From Pseudomonas mandelii (GTDB lineage Bacteria > Pseudomonadota > Gammaproteobacteria > Pseudomonadales > Pseudomonadaceae): DNA of 64,000 bases. Below the pieces are notes generated by a model. That model was not told where the DNA came from, made no database searches, and saw nothing but the letters and a program-made list of their open reading frames with translations. Position numbers and translations under genes: made by a program. The stretch is taken from NCBI RefSeq assembly GCF_006438925.1, contig NZ_RCZA01000002.1:434001-498000 (forward strand). The letters are read 5' to 3'. This document shows positions 18,332 to 29,058 of this stretch, piece after piece. The first letter of the stretch is position 1; every line of letters starts with the position of its first letter.

Positions 18332-19075
18332 ATGTCATCAATTGCTGTCCGCCCCGCCTCCCGCCCGCTCAATTTCTGGGTGTGCCTAGGCGTTCCCGCC
18401 ATCGCGGCGATCACTCTGGTGTTGCTCGAACTGACGTCCCTGGACATGGACCTTGCCAAACTATTGTATGACCCGGTTGCGGGTGATTTCATCGGACGGC
18501 ACAGTTACTTCCTGGAAGACATCCTGCATGACCGTGCCAAGCAAGTGGTCATCGCCTTCTCGGTGTTGGCCATCTTCGGTTTCATCGCCTCCTTTTTCAT
18601 GGACAGGCTCAAACCGATCAAACGGGAACTGGGCTGCCTGGTGCTGTCTTTGGCTCTGGCTACATCCTTTGTCACCCCAGTCAAAGCAGTGACAGCCGTT
18701 CAATGCCCGTGGAGCCTTGAGCAGTTTGGCGGTCACGAAACCTATAGCGAACTGCTCAGCCCTCGCCCGCACACCGATAAACCCGGCCGTTGCTGGCCAG
18801 GCGGCCATGCGGCGACCGGTTTCACACTGTTTGCGCTGTTCTTTGTCCTGCGCGATCGTCGTCCGCGTCTGGCACGCAAGGCGTTTGTGTTCGCTTTCGC
18901 GTTGGGCACGGTGTTTTCCATCAGCCGGATGATGCAGGGCGCGCACTTCTTTTCGCACAATGTGTGGACGGCGATTTTCTGCTGGCTGATTTGTCTGGGG
19001 TCGTATTACTACATCCTGTATCGGCCAGCTTCCAAGGCTGATCGGGTGACCAAGGCAGAATCTGTCAGCGCCTGA
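18332..19075 (+). CDS. PAP2-family membrane phosphatase
   Basis: Inner-membrane protein of 247 residues with about six helices. PAP2 motif 1 is near KPGRCW, motif 2 is WPGGHAATGF (PSGH in the consensus) and motif 3 is SRMMQGAHFFSHNVW. In motif 3 the catalytic histidine is present but the usual final aspartate (SRx5Hx3D) is a histidine here. Such enzymes remove phosphate from lipid A, undecaprenyl or phosphatidylglycerol-type lipids on the periplasmic side. The start at 18332 has CAGGA upstream. Position next to colRS and the LtaS-like gene suggests lipid A or envelope lipid modification; the substrate is not determined. Confidence 0.75.
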   Translation: MSSIAVRPASRPLNFWVCLGVPAIAAITLVLLELTSLDMDLAKLLYDPVAGDFIGRHSYFLEDILHDRAKQVVIAFSVLAIFGFIASFFMDRLKPIKRELGCLVLSLALATSFVTPVKAVTAVQCPWSLEQFGGHETYSELLSPRPHTDKPGRCWPGGHAATGFTLFALFFVLRDRRPRLARKAFVFAFALGTVFSISRMMQGAHFFSHNVWTAIFCWLICLGSYYYILYRPASKADRVTKAESVSA

Positions 19076-19080
19076 GGGAA

Positions 19081-19163
19081 GATCAAAAGATCGCAGGCTT
19101 CGCCAGCTCCTACAGGGGATCGCCTTCTTTTGTAGGAGCTGCCGCAGGCTGCGATCTTTTGAC
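19081..19163. repeat. REP doublet, family A
   Basis: GATCAAAAGATCGCAGGCTT...TCCTACAG facing the inverted TGTAGGAGCT...GCGATCTTTTGA, with loop near 19117-19130. The arms differ slightly (CGCC against CCGCAG), so it is an imperfect palindrome. Confidence 0.88.
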
Positions 19164-19180
19164 TTTATAGAGGGCAATAA

Positions 19181-19216
19181 AAAACCCCGCCTGCTTAGCG
19201 CAGGCGGGGTTTTTTT
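19181..19216. terminator. Bidirectional terminator between PAP2 and groEL
   Basis: AAAACCCCGCCTGC, loop TTAG, GCAGGCGGGGTTTTTT. Flanked by A and T runs so it can terminate groESL on the minus strand as well as the PAP2 gene. Confidence 0.88.
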
Positions 19217-19234
19217 TATAGGGGTAAGGCTGGC

Positions 19235-20890
<1,656 letters not shown>

Positions 20891-20927
20891 TTAAATACTT
20901 TGTAGTAGCGGGAAAATGAGCGGGGAA

Positions 20928-21221
20928 TCAGCCTTCGATAACGGCGAGGATTTCGCTCTCGCCAATTACCAGCAGGTCTTCGCCGTCGACTTTCACGGTG
21001 TTGCTGCCGGAGTACGGGCCGAACACAACCTTGTCACCCACTTTCACAGCCAGTGCACGCACTTCACCGTTTTCCAGTGCTTTGCCTGGACCTACGGCGA
21101 GAACTTCACCCTGGTTTGGCTTTTCAGCAGCCGAACCTGGCAGGACGATACCGCCAGCGGTTTTCTTTTCTTCTTCGCTGCGACGGACGACGACGCGGTC
21201 ATGCAGAGGACGAAGCTTCAT
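20928..21221 (-). CDS. groES: 10-kDa co-chaperonin GroES
   Basis: Heptameric lid of the GroEL chamber, 97 residues. [14 protein letters not shown] opens the protein, the mobile loop [20 protein letters not shown] (about 16-35) contacts GroEL, and the roof loop region follows at about 47-55. Ribosome site AGGAGAGATC precedes the ATG. It heads the groESL operon; the 5' leader contains a heat-shock-type promoter candidate about 140 bases upstream and two hairpins. Confidence 0.98.
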   Translation of the reverse strand: MKLRPLHDRVVVRRSEEEKKTAGGIVLPGSAAEKPNQGEVLAVGPGKALENGEVRALAVKVGDKVVFGPYSGSNTVKVDGEDLLVIGESEILAVIEG

Positions 21222-21298
21222 TGTCGATCTCTCCTAATTGTGGTTTTCATCGGCCGGTGTATTCCCGGCGGGTTTAACAAAATCCGGCGGTGCCGGGT

Positions 21299-21345
21299 GC
21301 GGTTCGTCAAGCGAACCGCGGAAGTCTGTCTGGCGTGATCGCCAG
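21299..21345 (-). promoter_or_regulatory. Hairpins in the groESL leader
   Basis: Two short perfect hairpins lie in the predicted 5' untranslated region: GCGGTTCG/CGAACCGC (21299-21319, 5-base loop) and CTGGCG/CGCCAG (21330-21345). They are downstream of the promoter candidate and well upstream of the ribosome site, so they may affect RNA stability rather than mask the start. Confidence 0.45.
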
Positions 21346-21361
21346 AAACCTTGCGGTGACC

Positions 21362-21394
21362 GTTACATAAGGGCGCATAAGCTTATTACAAGGG
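21362..21394 (-). promoter_or_regulatory. Candidate sigma-32 promoter of groESL
   Basis: On the minus strand, CCCTTGTAA, 12 bases, then CCCTTATGTAAC. This resembles the heat-shock consensus CTTGAAA...CCCCATNT, with imperfect -10 and slightly short spacing. Location about 140 bases before groES is plausible. Confidence 0.45.
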
Positions 21395-21470
21395 CGAGGA
21401 AGCAAATTTTTTCAGGTTGCTGCCCCACAAACGAACACGGCACCCGAAGGTGCCGTGCCGGTGGTGTGGA

Positions 21471-21947
21471 TTACTTGGTATCGCGGTGTTCGAATTCGCC
21501 TTCGATCACGTTGGGCTCACGGCCCAGCGGCTCGCGGGTCGCAGGGCCGCCACGTGGCTGAAGGTCGTCGGCGAACGCACGCTGACGGATTGCCGCCTCT
21601 TCGGCACGCTGGCGCATTTTATTGGCCAACAGTCGACGAGAGAGCGGCAACAACATGATCAGACCCAGCGCGTCAGTGACGAAGCCCGGCAGGATCAACA
21701 GACCACCCGCCAGTGCCAGCATCAAACCTTCGAGCATGGTCTGGGCCGGCAGCTCGCCGCGGTTCAGGCTTTCACGAGCACGCAATGCGGTTGCCAGACC
21801 AGCGATACGCAGCACGAACACGCCGAGCATCGAGCCGAGAATGACCAGCAGCAGGGCCGGGAAAAACCCGATCGCCCCGCTCACCTTGACGAATACGAAC
21901 AGCTCCAACACCGGAAACAGTACAAAGAGCAATAAAAAAGGGCGCAT
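21471..21947 (-). CDS. fxsA: FxsA family membrane protein
   Basis: Cytoplasmic-membrane protein of 158 residues with up to three or four hydrophobic segments in the first 110 residues (RPFLLLFVLFPVLELFVF, IGFFPALLLVILGSMLGV and a GGLLILPGFVTDALG motif) and a charged tail. FxsA in E. coli affects phage T7 exclusion by the F plasmid. The start at 21947 has a GAGGA site; a TTG further upstream is less likely. It sits directly upstream of groES, as in P. aeruginosa PA4387. Confidence 0.85.
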   Translation of the reverse strand: MRPFLLLFVLFPVLELFVFVKVSGAIGFFPALLLVILGSMLGVFVLRIAGLATALRARESLNRGELPAQTMLEGLMLALAGGLLILPGFVTDALGLIMLLPLSRRLLANKMRQRAEEAAIRQRAFADDLQPRGGPATREPLGREPNVIEGEFEHRDTK

Positions 21948-22013
21948 CAAATGGTTCCTCAACGCAAGAATGCCTTGCCAGTCTTCCCTAGATGACGTCG
22001 CCGATTCGTGAAT

Positions 22014-22745
22014 TCAAGCGTCGGCCACTTCATTTTTCGGCCAATGTTCGGCGTGAGCCAGGAAAACCAAGGCTTCGCGCACTTGTGTCGGCGTATTACA
22101 CGGCGCTTGAAACGGCAACCAATAGAGCCCCTGGCCAATGCGCAGGTGCATGCCTTCGGTGTCGATACCAGCCAGTTGCGCCGGCTCGGTTTTCGGCAGG
22201 CCCGCCAGTTCGACGTAATGGGCGATGGCTTTGGCGTGATCGGCATTCATGTGCTCGACCATGCTCGCTTCGGCTTTTCCGGCGAACGGGTTGGCCAGCG
22301 TTAACTGATCGACCCAGTGAATCGCACCGAAGCCGCCGATGTAACGGTGACGTACCGGTTTGAGCACCCAGAAATCGAAATCGTGGGCCTTGTGGTAGCT
22401 CTGCGAATCCGGGAAATAGCGGTAGTAACGCTCAGCTGCCGCTTCGATGGCGGCCTCGTCTTCGAGCTTTTCTGCTTCGGCGAGGTAGGTCAGCCGACCA
22501 ACGGCTTGCACATCTTCAGCCCCGCGCTCACCCACAAACAGTGAACATTTGGGATCTTTCTGCAGGTTGTGGGTGTGCTGGGCGATACGGCTGATAAGGA
22601 TCAGCGGCCGGCCCTGTTCGTCCAGACAGTACGGAACCACGGAGCCAAACGGGAAACCGGGCATCGCCTTGGAGTGTGTCGAGAGCACTCCACGGTATTC
22701 CTTGAGAAGCAATTCTCGGGCATTCTTGGCCGCTTCAACGCTCAA
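22014..22745 (-). CDS. HugZ-like pyridoxamine-oxidase-fold protein with DUF2470 domain
   Basis: Protein of 243 residues with an N-terminal split-barrel FMN-binding-like domain (about 5-150; PFGSVVPYCLDEQGRPLILIS) and a C-terminal DUF2470 helical domain (AEASMVEHMNADHAKAIAHY). HugZ-type proteins bind or degrade haem, while other family members have no known substrate, so haem use is only a possibility. The start codon is TTG at 22745: an AAGGAGTCATAAA ribosome site lies 8 bases upstream and there is no better in-frame ATG. Matches PA4388 in position. Confidence 0.75.
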   Translation of the reverse strand: MSVEAAKNARELLLKEYRGVLSTHSKAMPGFPFGSVVPYCLDEQGRPLILISRIAQHTHNLQKDPKCSLFVGERGAEDVQAVGRLTYLAEAEKLEDEAAIEAAAERYYRYFPDSQSYHKAHDFDFWVLKPVRHRYIGGFGAIHWVDQLTLANPFAGKAEASMVEHMNADHAKAIAHYVELAGLPKTEPAQLAGIDTEGMHLRIGQGLYWLPFQAPCNTPTQVREALVFLAHAEHWPKNEVADA

Positions 22746-22912
22746 TTTATGACTCCTTATTAGAATCCGTCAAAAAAACGGACAGGCGCCTGGGGATAAG
22801 TTCCAGTACGCCATCGGGGCAGTTCTCATGTGCAGCCAGGCCATCAGGTGCAGATCGAGAGGCTACTCTCTAAAAGGAAACCACTCCTCTGACCTGCTAT
22901 TGGGGCATGCGA

Positions 22913-23671
22913 ATGCAACTCACTGACAAAGTAATCATTATCACCGGCGGTTGCCAGGGTTTAGGCCGTTCCATGGCCGAGTATTTCGCCGGTAAAGGCG
23001 CGAAGCTGGCGCTGGTAGACCTGAACCAGGAAAAGCTCGACGACGCCGTCGCCGCTTGCAAGGCTAAAGGCGTCGAGGCTCGCGCTTATCTGTGCAATGT
23101 CGCCAATGAAGAGCAAGTGACCCATATGGCCACCCAGGTGGCCGAAGACTTCGGTGCGATTCATGGCCTGATCAACAACGCCGGGATCCTGCGCGATGGC
23201 TTGCTCATCAAGGTCAAGGACGGCGAGATGACCAAGATGAGCCTGGCTCAGTGGCAGTCGGTCATCGACGTCAATCTGACCGGCGTATTCCTGTGCACCC
23301 GTGAAGTCGCGGCCAAAATGATCGAGCTGAACAACAGCGGCACGATCATTAATATCTCGTCGATCTCCCGTGCTGGCAACGCCGGCCAGACCAACTACTC
23401 CGCCGCCAAGGCCGGTGTCGCCGCGATGACCGTGACCTGGGCGAAGGAATTGGCACGCTACGGTATTCGTGTGGCAGCCATTGCACCGGGTTTTATCGAA
23501 ACCGAAATGACGCTGAGCATGAAGCCTGAGGCGCTGGAGAAGATAACGTCCGCGATTCCGCTCAAACGCATGGGCAAGATTGAAGAGATCGCCCATTCGG
23601 CGGCCTACATCTTCGAGAACGACTACTTCACCGGTCGGATTCTGGAGTTGGATGGCGGGTTGCGGATCTAA
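22913..23671 (+). CDS. Short-chain dehydrogenase/reductase (FabG-like)
   Basis: NAD(P)-dependent oxidoreductase of 252 residues. Rossmann motif GGCQGLGRS at about residues 12-20, NNAG at about 88-91, and catalytic Ser/Tyr/Lys in [20 protein letters not shown]. Ends with [16 protein letters not shown] as FabG-type enzymes do. ATG at 22913 has GGGG 7 bases upstream; an ATG at 22907 would add two residues. No fatty-acid genes are adjacent, so substrate specificity is unknown. Position matches PA4389. Confidence 0.82.
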   Translation: MQLTDKVIIITGGCQGLGRSMAEYFAGKGAKLALVDLNQEKLDDAVAACKAKGVEARAYLCNVANEEQVTHMATQVAEDFGAIHGLINNAGILRDGLLIKVKDGEMTKMSLAQWQSVIDVNLTGVFLCTREVAAKMIELNNSGTIINISSISRAGNAGQTNYSAAKAGVAAMTVTWAKELARYGIRVAAIAPGFIETEMTLSMKPEALEKITSAIPLKRMGKIEEIAHSAAYIFENDYFTGRILELDGGLRI

Positions 23672-23676
23672 AGCAA

Positions 23677-23757
23677 GATCAAAAGATCGCAGCCTCGCTT
23701 CGCTCGACAGCTCCTACAGGTGTAAGCCAATCCAGGTAGGAGCTGCGATCTTTTTTC
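23677..23757. repeat. REP doublet, family A (right arm shortened)
   Basis: Left arm GATCAAAAGATCGCAGCCTCGCTTCGCTCGACAGCTCCTACA in effect; the right arm reads only TAGGAGCTGCGATCTTTTTT, lacking the middle of the unit. Asymmetric, so possibly a decaying copy. Confidence 0.82.
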
Positions 23758-23763
23758 AGTGAA

Positions 23764-24858
23764 TCAATCGTCGCTGATGGTGATGTTCGGCATCGCGGGC
23801 GAAACCGCTTCCTGCAACACGATCCGCGCGCCGACATGGCGGGCCAGTTCCTGGTAAACCATCGCAATCGGGCTGTCAGGCTCGGCGATCACCGTTGGCT
23901 TGCCGCCGTCGGCCTGTTCGCGGATGGCCATCGCCAGCGGTAACGAAGCCAGCAGTTCGACGCCGTACTGGTTGGCCAGTTTCACACCACCACCCTCACC
24001 GAACAGATGCTCGGCATGCCCGCAGTTGGAGCAGATGTGCACGGCCATGTTTTCCACCACGCCCAGCACCGGGATGTTGACCTTGCGGAACATCTCCACG
24101 CCCTTGCGTGCGTCCAGCAATGCCAGATCTTGTGGCGTGGTAACGATCACCGCGCCGGCCACCGGGACTTTCTGCGCCAGAGTCAGCTGGATGTCACCGG
24201 TGCCTGGTGGCATGTCGATGACCAGGTAATCCAGGTCGCCCCAGGCGGTTTGAGTGACCAGTTGCAACAAGGCGCCGGAAACCATCGGCCCGCGCCAGAC
24301 CATCGGCGTGTTGTCGTCGGTCAGGAACGCCATGGACATGACTTCGACACCATGGGACTCGATCGGAATAAACCACTTCTGATCCTTGACCTTGGGTCGG
24401 GTGCCTTCGGGGATGCCAAACATGATGCCCTGGCTCGGTCCGTAAATGTCCGCGTCGAGAATCCCGACCTTGGCGCCTTCGCGGGCCAGGGCCAGAGCCA
24501 GGTTGGCGGCGGTGGTTGATTTGCCCACACCGCCCTTGCCGGACGCCACGGCCACCACGTTCTTGACGTTTGCCAGCCCCGGGATCTGCGCTTGAGCCTT
24601 GTGCGCGGCAATAACACTGGTGATCTCGACGCGGGCGATGGTCACGCCGTCCAGCCCTTCAATGGCCATTTGCAGCAACTGCGCCCAGCCACTCTTGAAC
24701 AGACCGGCGGCGTAACCCAGCTCCAGCTGGACGCTGACGCGATCACCCTGAATGTCGATGCCGCGTACGCACCCGGCGCTGACCGGGTCCTGGTTCAGAT
24801 AAGGGTCGGTGTATTGGCGAAGGACGGCTTCCACCGCTGCGCGATTGACGGCGCTCAT
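23764..24858 (-). CDS. apbC: Iron-sulfur cluster carrier Mrp/ApbC
   Basis: Cytosolic P-loop ATPase of 364 residues that transfers Fe-S clusters to apo-proteins. A DUF59/MIP18-like N-terminal domain (about 1-85) precedes the deviant Walker A KGGVGKST at about 107. The C-terminal CxxC pair that holds a bridging cluster is visible as ICSNCGHAEHLFG (about 275-285). Start at 24858 has GGAGTTGCC upstream. It lies divergent to metG, separated by a 330-base gap that contains a long perfect inverted repeat; this matches PA3481-PA3482. Confidence 0.92.
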   Translation of the reverse strand: MSAVNRAAVEAVLRQYTDPYLNQDPVSAGCVRGIDIQGDRVSVQLELGYAAGLFKSGWAQLLQMAIEGLDGVTIARVEITSVIAAHKAQAQIPGLANVKNVVAVASGKGGVGKSTTAANLALALAREGAKVGILDADIYGPSQGIMFGIPEGTRPKVKDQKWFIPIESHGVEVMSMAFLTDDNTPMVWRGPMVSGALLQLVTQTAWGDLDYLVIDMPPGTGDIQLTLAQKVPVAGAVIVTTPQDLALLDARKGVEMFRKVNIPVLGVVENMAVHICSNCGHAEHLFGEGGGVKLANQYGVELLASLPLAMAIREQADGGKPTVIAEPDSPIAMVYQELARHVGARIVLQEAVSPAMPNITISDD

Positions 24859-24967
24859 GGGCAACTCCGATAGCAAGACTGGAAAATCAGGCGGGTATCC
24901 TAACCGTTCTGTCGCCCGGACGGCATGCTTTCAAGATGTCACAAATATCCCATGGCCAGACGCAACC

Positions 24968-25100
24968 TGTAGCAGCTGGCGAAGCCTGCGTTCGGCTGCG
25001 CAGCAGTCGTAAAACCAGACACCGCGGTATTTCAGGTAGTCCGAGTTGTCCGGGTTCACGACTGCTGCGCAGCCGAACGCAGGCTTCGCCAGCTGCTACA
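24968..25100. repeat. 43-base perfect inverted repeat, family C
   Basis: Arms at 24968-25010 and 25058-25100 are exact reverse complements over 43 bases, with a 47-base spacer. The unit (TGTAGCAGCTGGCGAAGCCT...) differs from the other palindromes of the window but keeps the outer TGTAGNAGCTG shape. It fills the gap between apbC and metG promoters. Confidence 0.9.
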
Positions 25101-25188
25101 TGGACCGTGGATACAGGTCGCGGGGGTGAAAAATATGCGCTGGCGCTTTATAGTGGCCGACCTCCGTTTCATCAAGTAGCCGAGCCCC

Positions 25189-27240
25189 ATGTCCGAGCCA
25201 CGCAAGATCCTCGTCACCAGCGCCCTGCCCTATGCCAATGGTTCGATCCATCTTGGCCACATGCTGGAATATATCCAGACCGATATGTGGGTGCGCTTCC
25301 AGAAGCACCGCGGCAATCAATGCATTTATGTCTGCGCCGACGACGCCCACGGTTCGGCCATCATGCTGCGCGCGGAAAAGGAAGGCATCACCCCGGAACA
25401 ACTGATCGCCAACGTCCAGGCTGAACACAGCGCCGACTTTGCCGAGTTCCTGGTGGACTTCGACAACTTCCACTCCACTCACGCCGAAGAAAACCGTGAG
25501 CTGTCGAGTCAGATCTACCTGAAGCTGCGCGACGCCGGGCACATTGCCACGCGCTCGATCACTCAGTACTTCGACCCGGAAAAGAAAATGTTCCTGGCCG
25601 ACCGCTTCATCAAGGGCACCTGCCCGAAATGCGGCACCGAAGACCAGTACGGCGACAACTGCGAAAAATGCGGTGCGACCTACGCGCCGACCGACCTGAA
25701 GGATCCGAAGTCGGCGATCTCTGGCGCCACTCCGGTGCTCAAGGATTCCCAGCACTTCTTCTTCAAGCTGCCGGACTTCCAGGAAATGCTGCAAGCCTGG
25801 ACCCGCAGCGGCACCCTGCAAGAAGCCGTGGCGAACAAAATCGCCGAATGGCTGGACGCTGGCCTGCAACAGTGGGACATCTCCCGCGATGCGCCGTACT
25901 TCGGTTTCGAAATTCCTGACGAGCCAGGCAAATACTTCTACGTCTGGCTCGACGCGCCGATCGGCTACATGGCCAGCTTCAAGAACCTCTGCGACCGCAC
26001 GCCTACACTTGATTTCGATGCGTTCTGGGGCAAGGATTCCACCGCCGAGCTGTACCATTTCATCGGCAAGGACATCGTCAACTTCCACGCTCTATTCTGG
26101 CCAGCCATGCTCGAAGGCGCCGGCTTCCGTAAACCGACCGGCATCAACGTACACGGTTACCTGACCGTCAACGGTCAGAAAATGTCCAAGTCCCGCGGCA
26201 CCTTCATCAAGGCCCGGACCTATCTCGACCACCTGTCGCCGGAATATCTGCGCTACTACTACGCAGCCAAGTTGAGCCGCGGCGTCGACGACCTGGACCT
26301 GAACCTCGAAGACTTTGTGCAGAAGGTCAACTCCGACCTGGTCGGCAAAGTCGTCAACATCGCCAGCCGTTGCGCCGGTTTCATCCACAAAGGCAACGCC
26401 GGTGTACTGGTGGCGGGCAATGCCGCGCCGGAACTGACCGAAGCGTTCCTCGCCGCTGCGCCGAGCATCGCCGAAGCCTACGAGGCTCGCGACTTCGCCC
26501 GTGCCATGCGCGAAATCATGGGCCTGGCCGACCGTGCCAATGCCTGGATCGCCGACAAGGCGCCGTGGTCGCTGAACAAACAGGAAGGCAAGCAAGACGA
26601 AGTCCAGGCCATCTGCGCCCTGGGCATCAACCTGTTCCGCCAGTTGGTGATCTTCCTCAAGCCGGTGCTGCCGCTGCTGGCCGCCGACGCCGAGGCGTTC
26701 CTGAACGTCGCGCCGCTGACCTGGAATGATCACGCCACCTTGCTCAGCAACCATCAGCTGAACGAGTTCAAACCGTTGATGACCCGTATCGACCCGGTAA
26801 AAGTGCAAGCCATGAGCGACGCCTCGAAAGAAGACCTGACCGCCAGCGCTACCGACACCGGCGACGCTGCACCTGCCGGCAACGGTGAACTGGCCAAGGA
26901 TCCGCTGTCGCCGGAGATCGAGTTCGATGCCTTTGCCGCTGTCGACCTGCGCGTCGCCCTGATCCTCAAGGCCGAACACGTGGAAGGTGCCGACAAACTG
27001 CTGCGCCTGACCCTGGACATCGGTGACGAGCAACGCAACGTGTTCTCCGGAATCAAGAGCGCTTATCCGGATCCGTCCAAGCTCAATGGTCGTCTGACCA
27101 TGATGATCGCCAACCTCAAGCCACGGAAAATGAAGTTCGGCATCTCCGAAGGCATGGTGATGGCGGCCGGCCCTGGCGGTGAAGAAATCTACCTGCTCAG
27201 CCCTGACAGCGGCGCCAAGCCAGGTCAGCGCATCAAGTAA
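25189..27240 (+). CDS. metG: Methionyl-tRNA synthetase
   Basis: Charges initiator and elongator tRNA-Met; 683 residues, usual for the long dimeric form. Class I signature HLGH at about residue 20 ([15 protein letters not shown]), zinc knuckle [18 protein letters not shown] (about 145-162) and KMSKS ([10 protein letters not shown], about 330). The C-terminal EMAP/Trbp111-type tRNA-binding domain (about 575-683) promotes dimer formation. Followed by a terminator and a REP pair before the rnf operon. Confidence 0.98.
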   Translation: MSEPRKILVTSALPYANGSIHLGHMLEYIQTDMWVRFQKHRGNQCIYVCADDAHGSAIMLRAEKEGITPEQLIANVQAEHSADFAEFLVDFDNFHSTHAEENRELSSQIYLKLRDAGHIATRSITQYFDPEKKMFLADRFIKGTCPKCGTEDQYGDNCEKCGATYAPTDLKDPKSAISGATPVLKDSQHFFFKLPDFQEMLQAWTRSGTLQEAVANKIAEWLDAGLQQWDISRDAPYFGFEIPDEPGKYFYVWLDAPIGYMASFKNLCDRTPTLDFDAFWGKDSTAELYHFIGKDIVNFHALFWPAMLEGAGFRKPTGINVHGYLTVNGQKMSKSRGTFIKARTYLDHLSPEYLRYYYAAKLSRGVDDLDLNLEDFVQKVNSDLVGKVVNIASRCAGFIHKGNAGVLVAGNAAPELTEAFLAAAPSIAEAYEARDFARAMREIMGLADRANAWIADKAPWSLNKQEGKQDEVQAICALGINLFRQLVIFLKPVLPLLAADAEAFLNVAPLTWNDHATLLSNHQLNEFKPLMTRIDPVKVQAMSDASKEDLTASATDTGDAAPAGNGELAKDPLSPEIEFDAFAAVDLRVALILKAEHVEGADKLLRLTLDIGDEQRNVFSGIKSAYPDPSKLNGRLTMMIANLKPRKMKFGISEGMVMAAGPGGEEIYLLSPDSGAKPGQRIK

Positions 27241-27257
27241 GGTTCTGCTGTAAACCG

Positions 27258-27293
27258 ATCCCACAGTCGTGCCTGGCGCGACTGTGGGATTTT
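27258..27293 (+). terminator. Rho-independent terminator after metG
   Basis: ATCCCACAGTCG stem, short loop GTGCCTGG, matching CGACTGTGGGAT arm and TTTT. Confidence 0.85.
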
Positions 27294-27331
27294 CATGTCT
27301 GGCCCATACTATCTCTCAACTCCGGACTCAC

Positions 27332-27428
27332 CTTGTAGGAGCTGTCGAGTGAAACGAGGCTGCGATCTTTTGACCTTGTCTTCAAAAAACAAAGTCAAAA
27401 GATCGCAGCCTGCGGCAACTCCTACAGA
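27332..27428. repeat. REP pair, family A (tail-to-tail)
   Basis: CTTGTAGGAGCTGTCGAG...GCGATCTTTTGA, then a 20-base spacer and TCAAAAGATCGCAGCC...CTCCTACA. The units face in the opposite order to most other doublets (GATC ends inside, CTCC ends outside). Confidence 0.85.
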
Positions 27429-27481
27429 TTTACCCAGCAGCCCAACGATGTGTGGATACGGACGCTTCAGGTAGACAGATC

Positions 27482-28051
27482 ATGACCGAACTGCTTCTTA
27501 CGCTTATCAGCACTGCCCTGATCAACAACCTCGTGTTGCACTGGCCGCTGGGCGTCGATCCGCTGCTGGACAACGAGCATCGGCAAGTCCACGCGTTGGG
27601 CCTTGCGACGACGTGTTTGATGCTGATCGTCGGCACGCTGGGCTACTCGGCCTACCGTTGGTTGCTGGTCCCGCTGGAGCTGACGTCGCTGCGTCTTTTC
27701 GTCTTCCTGCCATTAAGCGTTCTGCTGATTGGCCCGCTGCTGAAAGTGCTTTCCCGGTTACTTCCAAAGCTTGCGTTCGATGGCCTCTGGCCCCTGCTGC
27801 TGGGCAACGCCGGCGTACTCGGCCTGACGCTGCTCAACGCTCAGGAGGACAAAGGCTTCTTCCACGCCATGGCCCTGAGCCTGGGTGCCGGGCTGGGATT
27901 CTGGCTGGTACTGAGCCTGTTCAGCGACTTGCGCCAACGCACAATCGAAAATGATATCCCCCTGCCCTTTCGCGGCCTGCCCATCGACCTGATCGGCGCG
28001 GGACTGATTGCAGTGGCCTTTCTCGGATTCAGCGGACTGATCAAAACATGA
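27482..28051 (+). CDS. rnfA: Rnf-like complex subunit A (cluster cysteines missing)
   Basis: Integral membrane protein of 189 residues with six predicted helices and the RnfA signature NNLVL near residue 15 and PFRG...AFLGFSGL at the end. In canonical RnfA/RsxA, Cys in LGLCP and Cys in TNCAVLG bind half of an intramembrane [2Fe-2S] cluster. Here the equivalents are Asp26 (LGVDP) and Ala110 (GNAGVLG), so neither ligand is present. The ATG at 27482 has AGGTAGAC upstream and overlaps rnfB by 4 bases. Synteny with PA3489 and nth downstream supports the assignment. First gene of an rnfABDGE operon without rnfC. Confidence 0.82.
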   Translation: MTELLLTLISTALINNLVLHWPLGVDPLLDNEHRQVHALGLATTCLMLIVGTLGYSAYRWLLVPLELTSLRLFVFLPLSVLLIGPLLKVLSRLLPKLAFDGLWPLLLGNAGVLGLTLLNAQEDKGFFHAMALSLGAGLGFWLVLSLFSDLRQRTIENDIPLPFRGLPIDLIGAGLIAVAFLGFSGLIKT

Positions 28052-29058
28052 GTCTGATTCAACGCATCGACGCCCTGTTGCCGCAGACCCAATGCGGCAA
28101 GTGCGGCCACCCCGGATGCAAACCGTACGCCGAAGGCATTGCCAGCGGCGAACCGATCAACAAGTGCCCGCCGGGCGGCAACGAAACCATCGCTGCCCTG
28201 GCCGAGCTGTTGAAAGTGCCGGTGCTGGAACTGGACGTCAGTCGCGGTTCGGCCCCGGCGCAGATCGCCTATATTCGTGAAGCGGAGTGTATTGGTTGCA
28301 CCAAGTGCATCCAGGCCTGCCCGGTGGATGCCATTGTCGGCGCGGCGAAATTGATGCACACGGTGATCGTCGATGAATGCACCGGTTGCGACCTGTGCGT
28401 AGCGCCCTGCCCGGTGGATTGCATCGAGATGCGGCCGTTGCAGCTGGACACGGCGCTACCGATTGTCGGCGGCCTGGCGTTCAGCCTTGAGGAACAACGC
28501 GCCCGGGCGGCCAAGCGCAATCGCGCACGGCGCCGATTTGAACAGCGCAACGCTCGCCTGCATCGCGAAGAAGAACAGAAAATCGCCGAACGTCAGGCCC
28601 GAGCCCAGCGCGCCGTCCAGCACAGTGAGGTAGCGACGCTCGACCCGGTTCAAGCCGCTCTTGAGCGAGTCCGAGCACAGAAGGCAGCCAATGCCGATGC
28701 GGCGTTGAAAAAAGCCAAGATCGAGCTGGCGATGAGTCGGGCGCAACTGAACAAGTCACTCAAGGCGTTCGGGCATCCGCCGACCTTCGAACAGCAGTCG
28801 CAACTGATCGTCCTGCAACAGCAGTTCGAGGTTGCCGAACAGGCGTTGGCGAAACTGGAAATTACTGCACCGCCAGCCGAGGCACCCGTCACTGTGGCGA
28901 AAAATGCGCAGCTGAATCGGGCAAAGATCCAGTTGGCCATGCGCCGCGCCGAACTCAAGAAAGCCCAAGCCCGCGAAGCGCCAGCTGAGCAGATCGAAGC
29001 CCTGGAACTCGCGGTGAATGAAGCCGAGCGTCAGGTGGATGCCTATGCAGCCCCTTGA
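28048..29058 (+). CDS. rnfB: Rnf-like complex ferredoxin subunit B with long C-terminal tail
   Basis: Iron-sulfur protein of 336 residues (E. coli RsxB has 192). The four-cysteine 4Fe-4S domain starts almost immediately: CGKCGHPGC...KCPPGG at about 16-43, followed by two ferredoxin motifs [12 protein letters not shown] and [12 protein letters not shown] (about 82-125). The N-terminal membrane anchor of RsxB is missing. After residue 150 comes a charged, Ala-rich, helical tail with [16 protein letters not shown] and [14 protein letters not shown], and later two [17 protein letters not shown] repeats. This tail resembles the C-terminal repeat region of RnfC, though long tails also occur in other RnfB proteins. 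ATGA overlap with rnfA; rnfD starts inside its end. Confidence 0.82.
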   Translation: MSLIQRIDALLPQTQCGKCGHPGCKPYAEGIASGEPINKCPPGGNETIAALAELLKVPVLELDVSRGSAPAQIAYIREAECIGCTKCIQACPVDAIVGAAKLMHTVIVDECTGCDLCVAPCPVDCIEMRPLQLDTALPIVGGLAFSLEEQRARAAKRNRARRRFEQRNARLHREEEQKIAERQARAQRAVQHSEVATLDPVQAALERVRAQKAANADAALKKAKIELAMSRAQLNKSLKAFGHPPTFEQQSQLIVLQQQFEVAEQALAKLEITAPPAEAPVTVAKNAQLNRAKIQLAMRRAELKKAQAREAPAEQIEALELAVNEAERQVDAYAAP

